From the NCBI GenBank assembly GCA_036398215.1, contig DASWHK010000104.1, forward strand, positions 1-21,905: 21,905 nucleotides of DNA. Direction: 5' to 3'. Source of the DNA: DASWHK01 sp036398215. GTDB taxonomy: Bacteria > Acidobacteriota > UBA890. Positions 7,313 through 15,042 of the stretch are shown in pieces (within the stretch, counting starts at the first letter, position 1; every line of letters starts with the position of its first letter). The notes under the pieces were generated by a model that worked only from the letters and a program-made list of their open reading frames with translations, was not told the origin of the DNA and searched no databases. The position numbers and the translations under genes are program-made.

Positions 7313-8443
7313 CGCTGTGAATCGCTCGTAGCGAACCAGGTTCTGCTCGATTCGCTCGAGCACGACCTGGTGGCCGAGGCCGACGGTGTCGGGGACGGCG
7401 ACGTGGCCTTCGGCGTCGACCTCGACGAAGGGGTCGATGATGTCCTGCTCCCAGTAGCGCCTGGAGGCCGACAGGTCGCCGGGCATCTGGAAGTTGGGCA
7501 GCGAGGCGAGGGCGATGTTGTGGAGCCGGCCGATGCCGGACTCCAGCATGCCGCCGCACCAGACCGGGATCTCGCGGGCGGCGCACAGGTCATGGACGGC
7601 GAGCGCGGCGGCGCGGCCGCCGAGGCGCGAGGCCTTGATGTTGATCAGCCGGCAGGCGCCGGCGTCGATGGCGCGGGCGGCGTGCCGGGGCGAGTGGATG
7701 CTCTCGTCGAGGCAGATCGGCGTGGCGAGCTCGGCCTGCAGCGGCGCGTGGGCGGCGATGTCGTCGTGGGCGAGCGGCTGCTCGATCATCAGCAGGCCGA
7801 AGCGGTCGAGAGCCTTCAGGTGCTCGAGGGCCTGCGGATCGTTGCGGTAGCCGCAGTTGGCGTCGACCATCAGCGGGATGTCGCCGAAGCGCTCGCGCAC
7901 CGGCTCGACCACCGAGACGTCCTTGCCGGGCTCGACCTTGAGCTTGATGCGCCGGTAACCCTGGTCGAGGGCGGCGGCGATCTGGTCGGCGAGGACCGCG
8001 AAATCGTCCTGGATGCCGAGCGAGATGCCGACCGGAACGCGGTTGCGGCTGGGGCGCTCGCCGGCGTAGAGGCGGCGCAGCGAGACGCCGCGGCGCTCGG
8101 CCTCGAGCACCCAGAGCGCCTCCTCGACGGCGCCGCGCGCCATCGGGTGCCAGCGCCAGCCGGCGAAGCGCTCGGCGAACGCCGTCGCCGTGCCCTGCTC
8201 CGGCCAGTCCTCGGCCAGCACGACCGGGGCGATGAACCGCTCGATGATGTGCCAGCCGGTGGCGGCGGTCTCGTACGAGTACATCGGCACGCCGTCGGCG
8301 CCGGACTCACCCCAGCCGGCCGCGCCGCCGGCGCTGGCCCGCACCAGGAGGATCTCGCGCTCCTGGGTGGTGCCGAACGAGGTCGTGAACTTGCCGACCA
8401 TCGGCATCTTGATCCAGAAGAGCTCCAGGGCCTCGATCCGCAT
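7310..8443 (-). CDS. o-Succinylbenzoate synthase / N-succinylamino acid racemase (enolase superfamily)
   Basis: Enolase-superfamily enzyme of the muconate-lactonizing subgroup, OSBS/NSAR family. The product has 377 residues. The acid-base lysines are K169 in the KLK motif (167-169) and K270 (NIKASRLGG). The metal ligands are D194 (VDANCGY), E221 (EQPL) and D246 (LDES). All sit at the family spacing, and GGMLESGIG (297-305) closes the barrel. The family is catalytically promiscuous: MenC makes menaquinone precursor, NSAR racemises N-succinyl amino acids. No other men gene is present, and the gene lies 12 nt after a COG3375 acyltransferase gene, the partner found with NSAR in Geobacillus. A racemase role is therefore favoured, by context only. 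AGGAG precedes the ATG and overlaps the upstream gene's end. Last gene of the minus-strand operon. Confidence 0.88.
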   Translation of the reverse strand: MRIEALELFWIKMPMVGKFTTSFGTTQEREILLVRASAGGAAGWGESGADGVPMYSYETAATGWHIIERFIAPVVLAEDWPEQGTATAFAERFAGWRWHPMARGAVEEALWVLEAERRGVSLRRLYAGERPSRNRVPVGISLGIQDDFAVLADQIAAALDQGYRRIKLKVEPGKDVSVVEPVRERFGDIPLMVDANCGYRNDPQALEHLKALDRFGLLMIEQPLAHDDIAAHAPLQAELATPICLDESIHSPRHAARAIDAGACRLINIKASRLGGRAAALAVHDLCAAREIPVWCGGMLESGIGRLHNIALASLPNFQMPGDLSASRRYWEQDIIDPFVEVDAEGHVAVPDTVGLGHQVVLERIEQNLVRYERFTA

Positions 8444-8455
8444 TCGTCGCTCCTG

Positions 8456-9325
8456 CTACTCGGTCTCGGCGCAGCTCTCCAGATCGCCGCGCTCGAAGAG
8501 ATAGACGGTTCGGCCGTCCGCAGTGGCCCCCACCGGCCGCTGGTGGACGCACTCGCGGGCGAAGTAGCCGCGGGCGAAATAGCCGGTGAACACCGCCCGA
8601 GTCGCCTCGCGCCAGGCGATCGCGGCGGCGCGGTCGCGCGTCTTGAGCCCCTGAATGCTGGCCGGAATCTCGCACAGCAGCCGCTCGGCGTCGAGATCGA
8701 GCCGCGGCTCGCCGGGCTCGGCGCCGGCCGCCTGCAGGGCCCAAGGGGCCTCGATGCCGCCGTCGCGCAGGACCTCGGCGACGCCGCCGCGGCCGCCGGC
8801 GGCGCGCCGCGCCACCCGCGGCGAGCCCACCAGCCACTTGACTGCCAGGCGGTCGGTGGCGATGCCGGCGTGCAGCCGGCTGGTGGTCTCGCCGTAGAGG
8901 TTGATCCGGTAGCCGTCCGACAGGCCGCCGAGCTTGCCGAAGTTCAGGCAGGCGTTCACCGACTCCAGCGGGTCGAAGGTCCACACCACCATGCGGAACC
9001 CCTGCTCGAGGGCGTAATCGCGCTGCGCCCACTTGAGGCGGGCGCCGAGGCCGGCGTTGCGCGCCCGGTCGTCGACCGCCAGCATGTGCGAGCAAAGCAC
9101 CACCTCGCGCTCCGGGCTGCGGCCGACGAACGCGTAGCAGAAGCCGTGCAGCTCGCCGTCCTCGGCGAAGGCGCCGAGCACCAGGCCGCCCCATTTCTGG
9201 GCAGTGACGAGCTGTGTCTGGGGGACCACGTCGATGCCGTCGGCGAAGCCCCAGGCACGCTGCTGGAGGCGCTCGCAGGCCTTGTACTCCTCGATGGTCT
9301 CGATGCGACGCAGCGTGTAGGACAT
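8456..9325 (-). CDS. GNAT-family acyltransferase, COG3375 type (candidate amino acid N-succinyltransferase)
   Basis: The product has 289 residues. The N-terminal half is a GNAT domain: beta-strand SHMLAVDD followed by the acyl-CoA pyrophosphate-binding loop RNAGLG, a helix, then the MVVWTFDPLESVNACLNFGK stretch typical of COG3375 proteins. The C-terminal part is less conserved and has an Ala/Gly/Arg-rich segment. In Geobacillus and relatives a GNAT protein next to NSAR succinylates D-amino acids before racemisation; the neighbour here is an OSBS/NSAR enzyme 12 nt downstream, so the same job is inferred. The ATG at 9325 is chosen over an upstream in-frame start because it gives the family N-terminus and follows the Nif3-like stop by 11 nt. 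No clear Shine-Dalgarno sequence is seen, which suits translational coupling. Acetyl-CoA or another acyl donor remains possible. Confidence 0.85.
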   Translation of the reverse strand: MSYTLRRIETIEEYKACERLQQRAWGFADGIDVVPQTQLVTAQKWGGLVLGAFAEDGELHGFCYAFVGRSPEREVVLCSHMLAVDDRARNAGLGARLKWAQRDYALEQGFRMVVWTFDPLESVNACLNFGKLGGLSDGYRINLYGETTSRLHAGIATDRLAVKWLVGSPRVARRAAGGRGGVAEVLRDGGIEAPWALQAAGAEPGEPRLDLDAERLLCEIPASIQGLKTRDRAAAIAWREATRAVFTGYFARGYFARECVHQRPVGATADGRTVYLFERGDLESCAETE

Positions 9326-9336
9326 CGTCCGGACGC

Positions 9337-10101
9337 TCAGATCCCGGTGGGGTGGTCGATCCACGCCGTCTCGACGCCGAAGCGCCGCGCCAGCCAATCG
9401 CCCAGGGCCCGGACCCCGAAGGTCTCGGTGGCGTAGTGGCCCCCGAACAGGCAGTGAATGCGGTGGTCGCGGGCCGCGTGATAGGCCTCGTGGACCGGCT
9501 CGCCGGTGACGAAGCAGTCGGCGCCGGCGGCTACCGCCGCCTCCAGGGCGCTGCAGCCGCGCCCGGTGATCACCGCGATCCGGCGGACGTCGCCGGGGCC
9601 GAACGCCCAGATCAACGGCTCGGTGCAGCCGGCGGCGGCCAGCCGGCCGGCGAGGCCGCCGACGTCGGCGGCCGGATCCAGCGTCGCCAGCGTCCCGATC
9701 TCGACGCCGCCGAGCGGGGCGAACCTGCCGTCGACAGTGCCGCCGAGGGCGGCGGCGAGCAGGACGTTGTTGCCGACCTCGGCGTGGGCGTCGAGGGGTA
9801 GGTGGGCCGCGTACAGCGAGAGCCTGCCGGCGAAGCAGGCCGCGACCCGCCGCCCGAGGGCGTTTTTTAGGGGTGCCGGTTGGCCCCAGAACAGCCCGTG
9901 GTGCACGAGCAGCAGCTGGCAGCCTTCGGCAACGGCGGCGTCGATGGTCGCCTGCGCGGCGTCGACCGCCAGGCCGACTCGTTCGACCTCGTCGCTCCCC
10001 TCAACCTGCAGGCCGTTGAGCGAGGCGTCCGCGATCGCGCCGATCTGCAGATACTCGTCGAGGGCGGCGACGATCTCGTTGCGTTGTGCGCGGTTACCCA
10101 C
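9337..10101 (-). CDS. Nif3/YbgI-like dinuclear metal-centre protein (GTP cyclohydrolase 1 type 2 homologue)
   Basis: The product has 254 residues from the GTG at 10101, close to the ~250 of E. coli YbgI, and resembles it along the whole length. Metal-site motifs are present: HHG with H67/H68, HLPLDAH (100-106), and near the C-terminus GGHYATE. NGLQVEG (29-35) is the family's N-terminal mark. The GTG start is preferred to an ATG at 10125 because GGAG lies 7 nt before it and it matches the homologues' start; the ATG would begin just after one arm of a large inverted repeat. The biochemical role of the family is unsettled; hydrolytic and metal-insertion roles have been suggested. Position in the middle of a peptidase/acyltransferase operon hints at a hydrolase role, but that is only context. 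Confidence 0.94.
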   Translation of the reverse strand: MGNRAQRNEIVAALDEYLQIGAIADASLNGLQVEGSDEVERVGLAVDAAQATIDAAVAEGCQLLLVHHGLFWGQPAPLKNALGRRVAACFAGRLSLYAAHLPLDAHAEVGNNVLLAAALGGTVDGRFAPLGGVEIGTLATLDPAADVGGLAGRLAAAGCTEPLIWAFGPGDVRRIAVITGRGCSALEAAVAAGADCFVTGEPVHEAYHAARDHRIHCLFGGHYATETFGVRALGDWLARRFGVETAWIDHPTGI

Positions 10102-10126
10102 CGGCCGTCTCCGCGGCGATCCCATA

Positions 10127-10183
10127 GCAGGCCGAGGTGAAAGTGTGATGGGTCTGGCGCATCACACTTCCACCTCGGCCTGC
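10127..10183. repeat. 24-bp inverted repeat at the end of the M16 partner gene
   Basis: Arms 10127-10150 and 10160-10183 are reverse complements with one mismatch, separated by 9 nt. The right arm contains the last codons (QAEVEV) and the TGA stop of the non-catalytic M16 gene. The left arm lies in the 60-nt gap before the Nif3-like gene. The transcript could form a very stable hairpin between the two genes. No T-run follows on the minus strand, so it is not a standard intrinsic terminator. Confidence 0.9.
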
Positions 10184-11481
10184 TTGGGTCCGGCGATGGC
10201 GATCGCGCAGCGATCCGGGTGCAGCCGCCGCTTGGCCGCCGCCAGGACGTCGGCGATCCCGATCGCCTCGATCAGGCCGGGGAAGCGCTGCAGGTAGTCG
10301 AGCCCCAGGCGGTACTGCTCGATGGTCTGCAGGGCGCCGGCGATGCCCTCGTTGGTCTCCAGGGTGCGCGGCAACGAGCGCACGATCGCCGACTTGGAGT
10401 CGGCGAGCTCGGCATCGCCGACCGTCTCCGTGCGCATGCGCTCGAGCTCGGCGAGCGCCGCCTCGACCGCCGCGTCGACGTTGTCCGGGTGGACGCCGCA
10501 GCGGACCACGAACGGCCCGGGGCCAACGCCGGCGGCGAACGACGAGTAGGCGTAGTAGGCCATCCCCTTCTCCTCGCGGATCTCGTGGCCGAGCCGCCCG
10601 CCGAGCGCGAAGCTGCCGAGGATCATGTTCATCACCATGGCTGCATAGTAGTCCTCGTCGAGCCGCCGTAGGCCGGGATGGCCGATGGCGACGTCGGCCT
10701 GCGACTTGTTGGGCATCGGCTGCACGACCTGCCGCCGCGACTCGGGGCCGGGGGCCTCGGCAATCCGCGGCAGCGCCGCCGGCAGGCCGCCGCCGTCCGG
10801 CCCCTGGGCGCCGGTCGCCGACACCCAGCCGCTGAAGGCGAGGTCGACGGCGGCGCGAGCCCGATCGAGCTCGACGTTGCCGACGATGACAAGCACGGCG
10901 CCGCCGGGCCCGTAGTGGGTGGCGTGGAAGTCCGCCAGCTCGTCGCGGTCGAGCGAGCCGATCGACTCCTCGGTTCCCAGCAGCCGCCAGGCGTAGGGAT
11001 GATCGGGCGGGTAGATGGCGGCGCGCAGCAGGTCCATGGCGATCTGCCGGGTGTCGTCGCGGTCCTCCTGGATGCCGGTGAGGATGTCGCCGCGCAGCTT
11101 CTCGACCTCGGGCCGCGGAAACGACGGCAGTTGGGCGCACTCCGCGACCAGCGCGAGCATCGCCTCGAAGTCGGCGGCGCGGGCCTTGGCGGCGATCCCG
11201 CCCGTGTGGCGATCGGCGTGGCCCGACAACATTGCGCCGGTGAAGTCGAGCAGCTCGCCGATCTGCTGCTTGCTCCGCCGCTCGCTGCCGCGCTTGAGCA
11301 TCGCCGCGCAGAACCCTGCCAGCCCCGCCGTCGCCGCGGTCTCGAACGCCGAGCCGGCGGCGAAGCGCAGGCTGATGGTGACCGCCGGCGAGGCCGGGTT
11401 CTCGCTGTGCAGGACGGTGAGGCCGTTGTCGAGGACGAAGCGGGCGGGCTCGAAGCCGACGCTGAACGGCACCGCGCTCAC
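10162..11481 (-). CDS. M16-family peptidase-like protein, non-catalytic partner subunit
   Basis: The product has 439 residues and the two-domain fold pattern of M16B (mitochondrial-processing-peptidase-like) proteins. The zinc-binding HxxEH motif is absent: the aligned position reads GFCAA (about 56-60). The second half keeps the substrate-binding Arg/Tyr pair in GHEIREEKGMAYYAYSS (R302 and Y309/Y310). This is the split known from heterodimeric M16B enzymes such as Sphingomonas Sph2681/Sph2682, where one chain holds zinc and the other the R/Y pair. Starts at GTG (11481) with GGAGG 7 nt upstream, 70 nt after the catalytic partner gene. No secretion signal is evident, so a periplasmic location is not supported by the sequence of this chain. 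Its last codons form part of a large inverted repeat. Confidence 0.93.
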   Translation of the reverse strand: MSAVPFSVGFEPARFVLDNGLTVLHSENPASPAVTISLRFAAGSAFETAATAGLAGFCAAMLKRGSERRSKQQIGELLDFTGAMLSGHADRHTGGIAAKARAADFEAMLALVAECAQLPSFPRPEVEKLRGDILTGIQEDRDDTRQIAMDLLRAAIYPPDHPYAWRLLGTEESIGSLDRDELADFHATHYGPGGAVLVIVGNVELDRARAAVDLAFSGWVSATGAQGPDGGGLPAALPRIAEAPGPESRRQVVQPMPNKSQADVAIGHPGLRRLDEDYYAAMVMNMILGSFALGGRLGHEIREEKGMAYYAYSSFAAGVGPGPFVVRCGVHPDNVDAAVEAALAELERMRTETVGDAELADSKSAIVRSLPRTLETNEGIAGALQTIEQYRLGLDYLQRFPGLIEAIGIADVLAAAKRRLHPDRCAIAIAGPKQAEVEV

Positions 11482-11551
11482 CTGCCCGCCTCCGCGCCAA
11501 CGAGCGTTTGCGTTGGATCCTTCGTATTCGTGACAGCCGAACCGTGGCAGC

Positions 11552-12850
11552 TCATCGCGGCGGCTGGGGGCGAAACCAGCCGACGGTGTGCAAGCGCGGC
11601 GCCAGCCGGTTGGCGGCGACCTCGCGAACCTGCTCGGCGGTCACCTCCTCGATGCCCGGGGCGACGGCGGCCAGCCGCTCCCAGTCGCCGATCGTCGCGA
11701 AGAAGCCGATCTGGTGGGCGATCCGTGTCACCCCCTCGTGATCGAAGGCGAGCTCGGCGAGCAACTGGTTCTTGGCCTTGCGCAGGGCGTGCTCCTCGGG
11801 CCCGCGGCTGGCGAGATCGTCGAGCGCCGCGAACAGCGCCTCCTCGACCGCTGCCTCCGAGACGCCGTCGCGGACGGTCGCCGCGATGCCGTACAGGTAG
11901 GGTTGCTCGGTGGGCAGCAAGGCGCTCGATACCCCGCTGACCAGCTCGCGCTCGACCAGCGCCTCGTACAACGGCGACGTGGTGCGAGCGTTGCGTCCGA
12001 AGCCGCCGGCCCAGAGGTTGAGGCCCTTGCCGCCCGCCAGCACCGCATCGGCGACCAGCAGCGGGATGAACTCGGGCTCGGCGAAGGCCGGTGCGTGGAA
12101 GGCGACGTCGAGGTAGCGGGTCGTCCCCGGCCGCTCCACCGTCACCCGGCGCTCCCCCCACTGGGCGGGCTCGCGGGTGCGCACCCCCTCCGGCGTCTCG
12201 CCCGCCGGAATGCCTCCGAATCGCCGCACCGCCGCCTCGAGGGCCTCGGCGGGCTCGACGTCGCCGGCGATCACCAGCGTCGCGTTGTTGGGCACGTAGT
12301 AGCGCCGGTAGTGGTCGTAGAGCTGGTCGCGGCTCATCGCCTCGAGGTCCGACAGCCAGCCGATGGTCGGCCAGCCGTAGGGGTGGGCGTGGAAGGCCGC
12401 CGCCGCGACCTCGGTGCCGAGCAGGTAGGCGGGGTTGTTCTCGTTGCCCTGCAGCTCCGAGATGATGACGCTGCGCTCCGACTCGAACTCTTCCGGGTCG
12501 TAGACGCAGTCGCGCATCCGCTCGCTCTCGATCTGCAGGGCGAGGTCGAGACCGTCGGCCGCCAGCGTCTCGAAATAGGTCGTCTGGTCGATCCAGGTGT
12601 AGCCGTTCCAGGTGCCGCCGGCGCGCTCGATCCAAACCTTGAGGTCCTCGCGCGAGATGTTGCGGGTGCCCTTGAAGTTCATGTGCTCGACCCAGTGCGA
12701 GGCCCCGGTGGTGCCCGGCGCCTCGTCCTTGGAGCCGACGTGGTACCAGCACCAGACGGAGACCAGCGGCGCCGCGTGCAGCGGGCAGACGAGCACCTGC
12801 AGGCCGTTGTCGAAGTGGCTCTCGACGACTCGCGGGGCCTCCGCCGTCAC
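11552..12850 (-). CDS. M16-family zinc metallopeptidase, catalytic subunit
   Basis: The product has 432 residues. The inverted zinc motif HWVEH (H52, E55, H56) is followed 76 residues later by the distal glutamate E132 (SELQGNENNP), the exact M16 spacing. The N-terminal NGLQVLV and the SASHWVEHMNFKGT-like block are typical of M16B. The second half lacks a clear R/Y pair, which the neighbouring chain supplies. The GTG at 12850 overlaps the TGA of the upstream membrane-protein gene as GTGA, which indicates translational coupling; the frame is open further upstream but only as out-of-frame sequence of that gene. Probably cleaves unfolded peptides inside a closed chamber formed with its partner. 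Substrate and compartment are not shown by the sequence. Confidence 0.94.
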   Translation of the reverse strand: MTAEAPRVVESHFDNGLQVLVCPLHAAPLVSVWCWYHVGSKDEAPGTTGASHWVEHMNFKGTRNISREDLKVWIERAGGTWNGYTWIDQTTYFETLAADGLDLALQIESERMRDCVYDPEEFESERSVIISELQGNENNPAYLLGTEVAAAAFHAHPYGWPTIGWLSDLEAMSRDQLYDHYRRYYVPNNATLVIAGDVEPAEALEAAVRRFGGIPAGETPEGVRTREPAQWGERRVTVERPGTTRYLDVAFHAPAFAEPEFIPLLVADAVLAGGKGLNLWAGGFGRNARTTSPLYEALVERELVSGVSSALLPTEQPYLYGIAATVRDGVSEAAVEEALFAALDDLASRGPEEHALRKAKNQLLAELAFDHEGVTRIAHQIGFFATIGDWERLAAVAPGIEEVTAEQVREVAANRLAPRLHTVGWFRPQPPR

Positions 12851-13227
12851 GGCGATGAGCCGTTCTGCCGCGAGTAGAGCGCCGGCTCGTACTCGCCCAT
12901 CAGCTCGCGGGTCGCGGCGTCGGCCGGGGCGAAGGCCTGCTGCAGCAGATCGACGCGCCAGACGTAGCGCTGCACACCGGCCTGCCCCACCTTGCAGGTC
13001 ACGTCCATCGTCCCGTAGAGGCGCGAGACCACGGTGCTGTCCCACTCCAGCGGGCCGCGGCGGGCCAGGTAATCGCCCAGCGGCGGCCGTCCGTCTGCCT
13101 CGTACTCGGCGACAACCGCCACCGAGCGGCGCACGTCGCCGGAGGCGTGCATCTGGTAGAGCGTGTAGCTGGCGACGACCCCGAGAACGATCGTCGGCAG
13201 GACGAGAAACCAGTTGTCTCGATTCAT
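12847..13227 (-). CDS. Small single-span membrane protein of unknown function
   Basis: The product has 126 residues. Residues about 7-25 (WFLVLPTIVLGVVASYTLY region) form one hydrophobic segment near the N-terminus, with no cleavage site or lipobox, so it is probably an anchored protein with a soluble C-terminal part of about 100 residues outside the cytoplasm. That part has one cysteine and a mixed alpha/beta composition. I do not recognise the family. It is the first gene of the M16 operon and its stop codon overlaps the peptidase start by four bases, so it is translated together with the peptidase pair; a membrane-tethering or adaptor role is possible but not shown. A promoter-like pair with the -10 six bases from the ATG is seen upstream. 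Confidence 0.75.
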   Translation of the reverse strand: MNRDNWFLVLPTIVLGVVASYTLYQMHASGDVRRSVAVVAEYEADGRPPLGDYLARRGPLEWDSTVVSRLYGTMDVTCKVGQAGVQRYVWRVDLLQQAFAPADAATRELMGEYEPALYSRQNGSSP

Positions 13228-13233
13228 CGGGAA

Positions 13234-13262
13234 CCGTTACCACGCGCCCGGCGGAGCGTCAA
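13234..13262 (-). promoter_or_regulatory. Candidate promoter of the M16/Nif3/NSAR operon
   Basis: Minus-strand TTGACG (13257-13262) matches the -35 consensus at five of six positions. After 17 nt comes TAACGG (13234-13239), a weak -10. Only 6 nt separate the -10 from the ATG at 13227, so a transcript from here would begin at or next to the start codon. No ribosome binding site is visible. Confidence 0.35.
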
Positions 13263-13317
13263 AAACGAGGCGGGCGGGCGGCCGGGCACCGGAAGCTGAC
13301 GCGGCGCCGTCCGGGGT

Positions 13318-13336
13318 CCGGTTCGCCTCGAACCGG
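13318..13336 (-). terminator. Hairpin downstream of the antiporter gene, possible terminator
   Basis: A perfect 8-bp stem (CCGGTTCG at 13318-13325, loop CCT, CGAACCGG at 13329-13336) lies in the 179-nt gap after the antiporter stop codon. No T-run follows on the minus strand, so termination is inferred from position and stem quality only. Confidence 0.35.
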
Positions 13337-13406
13337 TGCGCGGCCCCTCCTTCAACGATCGTAGTGACCGCCGATCGCCATCACGTAGAATCGATCTGCC
13401 GGCGTG

Positions 13407-14849
13407 TCAATGCATCACCAAGCCGGCGACGAAGTAGAGCACCGTGGCCGCCGCTCCCCCGACCAGCGCGTAGGGAAGCTGGGTCAACACGTGCTCGACG
13501 TGATCGACGCCGGCCGACAGCGACGAGATGACCGTGGTGTCGGAGATCGGCGAGCAGTGGTCGCCGAACACGCCGCCCCCGAGGACGGCCGCGGCGACCA
13601 GGGGCACCGAGGCGTCGAGCGTCGCCGCCACCGGGATGGCGATCGGGAACATGATCGCCCAGGTGCCCCATGAGGTGCCGGTGGCGAAGGCGATGAACGA
13701 CGCGGTGACGAACAGCAGCGGCGCCGCGCTGGCGGCGTTGATCCAGGGGCTGACCGTCGCCGCCACCCAGGGCCCGGTGCCCAGCGCCCGGCAGACGGCG
13801 CCCAGGGCGAGCGCCAGCGCCAGGATCGTGGCCACGCCGATCAGCTCGCGGAAGCCGACGATCACCAGCTCGGCCATCTGCGGGAAGCTGAACAGCCGCT
13901 GGGCGGCGTACAGGAGCATGGCGCTGGCGACGCCGGCGCTGACCGCCCACAGCACCGAGAGCGAGCCCGAGCCGGCCAGCATCGTCGGGAAAAAGGCCAG
14001 CTCCGAGGCGAAGCCGCCGCCGGTGATCCACAGCCCCAGCGGCATCGCGAAGACGGTCACCAGCACCGGCACGACCAGGTTGGCGGCCCTTTCCGGCGGC
14101 GGCTCCCGCGAGCCTCCCGCGTCGCCGTGGGGGTCGGTGAGGGCCGCCGGCTGCTCCGGCAGCGCCCCGCTGCGCCCCTCGAGTGCCGCCGCCTCCGACG
14201 CCCGCATCGGGCCGATGTTCCAGCCGGACACGGCCACGAACACGACGATGACGATCGCCAGGACCGCGTAGAAGTTCAGCGGCACGGCGGCGATCAGCGT
14301 CGGCAGCGCATCGAGGTCCTCGGCGGCCAGCAGGCGGAGCACGTAGGCGCCCCAGGCGTTCAGCGGGATCAGGATGCAGATCGGCGCCGAGGTCGAGTCG
14401 CAGATGTAGGCGAGCTTGGCCCGCGACAGCTTGACGCGGTCGTACAGGGGACGGGAGACGGCGCCGGTGACCAGGCAGGTGATGTTCGACTCGATGAAGA
14501 TGCTGGTGCCGACGATGATCGACAGCAGCTGCGCCGACACCGGGCCGCGTACCCAGCCGCGGCTGACCATGAAGTTGGCGAAGCCGTTGACGCCGCCGGA
14601 CTCGCGCATCAGGACGATCAGCGCCCCGACCACCAGCGTGAACAGCAGCACCTCGGCGTTGCCGCGGTCGGTCACCACCAGGATGAGCTGCTCGATCGAG
14701 CCGCCGGCCCCGGCCAACGGGTTCCAGGCGGCCAGCATGGTGGTGCCCAGCAGGATCCCCGTGAACAGCGACAGGTACACCTGCCGGGTAACCAACGCCA
14801 GCACGATCGCGATGATCGGCGGCAGGATCGACAGCCATCCGTAGGTCAT
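13407..14849 (-). CDS. NhaC-family sodium/proton antiporter
   Basis: Polytopic inner-membrane protein of 480 residues with many hydrophobic segments. The family signatures are clear: FIESNITCLVTG (about 117-128), SFIAFATGTSWGTWAIMFPI in the second half, and GGGVFGDHCSPISDTTVISS near the C-terminus, which is characteristic of NhaC-like exchangers. A hydrophilic loop of about 45 residues rich in Ala, Pro and Glu sits in the middle (after SGWNIGPMR). The members exchange sodium for protons, or organic anions such as malate and lactate in the MleN branch; specificity cannot be read here. ATG at 14849 without a ribosome binding site; TACGAT (14858-14863) lies 8 nt upstream and could be a -10 for a near-leaderless message. 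Separated by 179 nt from the next gene, so probably its own unit. Confidence 0.92.
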   Translation of the reverse strand: MTYGWLSILPPIIAIVLALVTRQVYLSLFTGILLGTTMLAAWNPLAGAGGSIEQLILVVTDRGNAEVLLFTLVVGALIVLMRESGGVNGFANFMVSRGWVRGPVSAQLLSIIVGTSIFIESNITCLVTGAVSRPLYDRVKLSRAKLAYICDSTSAPICILIPLNAWGAYVLRLLAAEDLDALPTLIAAVPLNFYAVLAIVIVVFVAVSGWNIGPMRASEAAALEGRSGALPEQPAALTDPHGDAGGSREPPPERAANLVVPVLVTVFAMPLGLWITGGGFASELAFFPTMLAGSGSLSVLWAVSAGVASAMLLYAAQRLFSFPQMAELVIVGFRELIGVATILALALALGAVCRALGTGPWVAATVSPWINAASAAPLLFVTASFIAFATGTSWGTWAIMFPIAIPVAATLDASVPLVAAAVLGGGVFGDHCSPISDTTVISSLSAGVDHVEHVLTQLPYALVGGAAATVLYFVAGLVMH

Positions 14850-14899
14850 GGCCGGCCATCGTACAACGACGAGAGCCGCGCGGCGCCGGATTCATGCCT

Positions 14900-15038
14900 A
14901 CGAACGCACGCGTGCGCCTGCGCTTGCGCGACGGAATTGGCGTCGGCCGACCCGACGAACGCACGCGTGCGCCTGCGCCCGGAGGAAGTTGGCGTGGTCG
15001 CGGGACCTACGAACGCACGCCTGCGCTTTGAGCGCACG
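14900..15038. repeat. Three ~55-bp tandem repeats between the antiporter and the YdjM-type gene
   Basis: The 193-nt gap 14850-15042 contains no gene. A 24-bp core occurs at 14900-14923 and identically at 14955-14978; a shortened copy starts at 15009 (18 bp). Spacing is 55 and 54 bp, and the DNA between cores is itself similar (a GGAA-TTGGCGT stretch in the first two units), so the whole unit is repeated. The core of units 1 and 2 holds the 12-bp palindrome CGCACGCGTGCG; unit 3 has one change in it. The last copy ends just before the downstream gene's stop codon. Confidence 0.85.
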
Positions 15039-15042
15039 CCTT

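Noticed and set aside
3087..7331. Plus-strand open frame of 1414 codons
   Set aside because: It lies antisense to manC, antisense to manB and across the symporter gene in another frame. Its sequence is low-complexity Arg/Ala/Gly/Leu with no family motif, typical of GC-rich shadow frames.
7310..8443. Calling this gene menC outright
   Set aside because: The OSBS and racemase activities share the same residues, no other men gene is nearby, and the acyltransferase neighbour favours the racemase role.
7370..9436. Plus-strand open frame of 688 codons
   Set aside because: Antisense to the racemase and acyltransferase genes; biased composition and no motif.
10102..10125. ATG at 10125 as start of the Nif3-like gene
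   Set aside because: It has no ribosome binding site and begins at the edge of the inverted repeat; the GTG at 10101 has GGAG and matches YbgI in length.
11482..11551. The 70-nt gap between the M16 genes as a fourth copy of the 55-bp repeat
   Set aside because: A short stretch (an inverted CCAACG/CGTTGG) is loosely similar to the repeat core, but the match is too short and imperfect to claim.
14900..15038. CRISPR array (24-bp repeats with about 31-bp spacers)
   Set aside because: There are only three units, the third is shortened, the would-be spacers resemble each other, and no cas gene is present. A tandem repeat explains it better.
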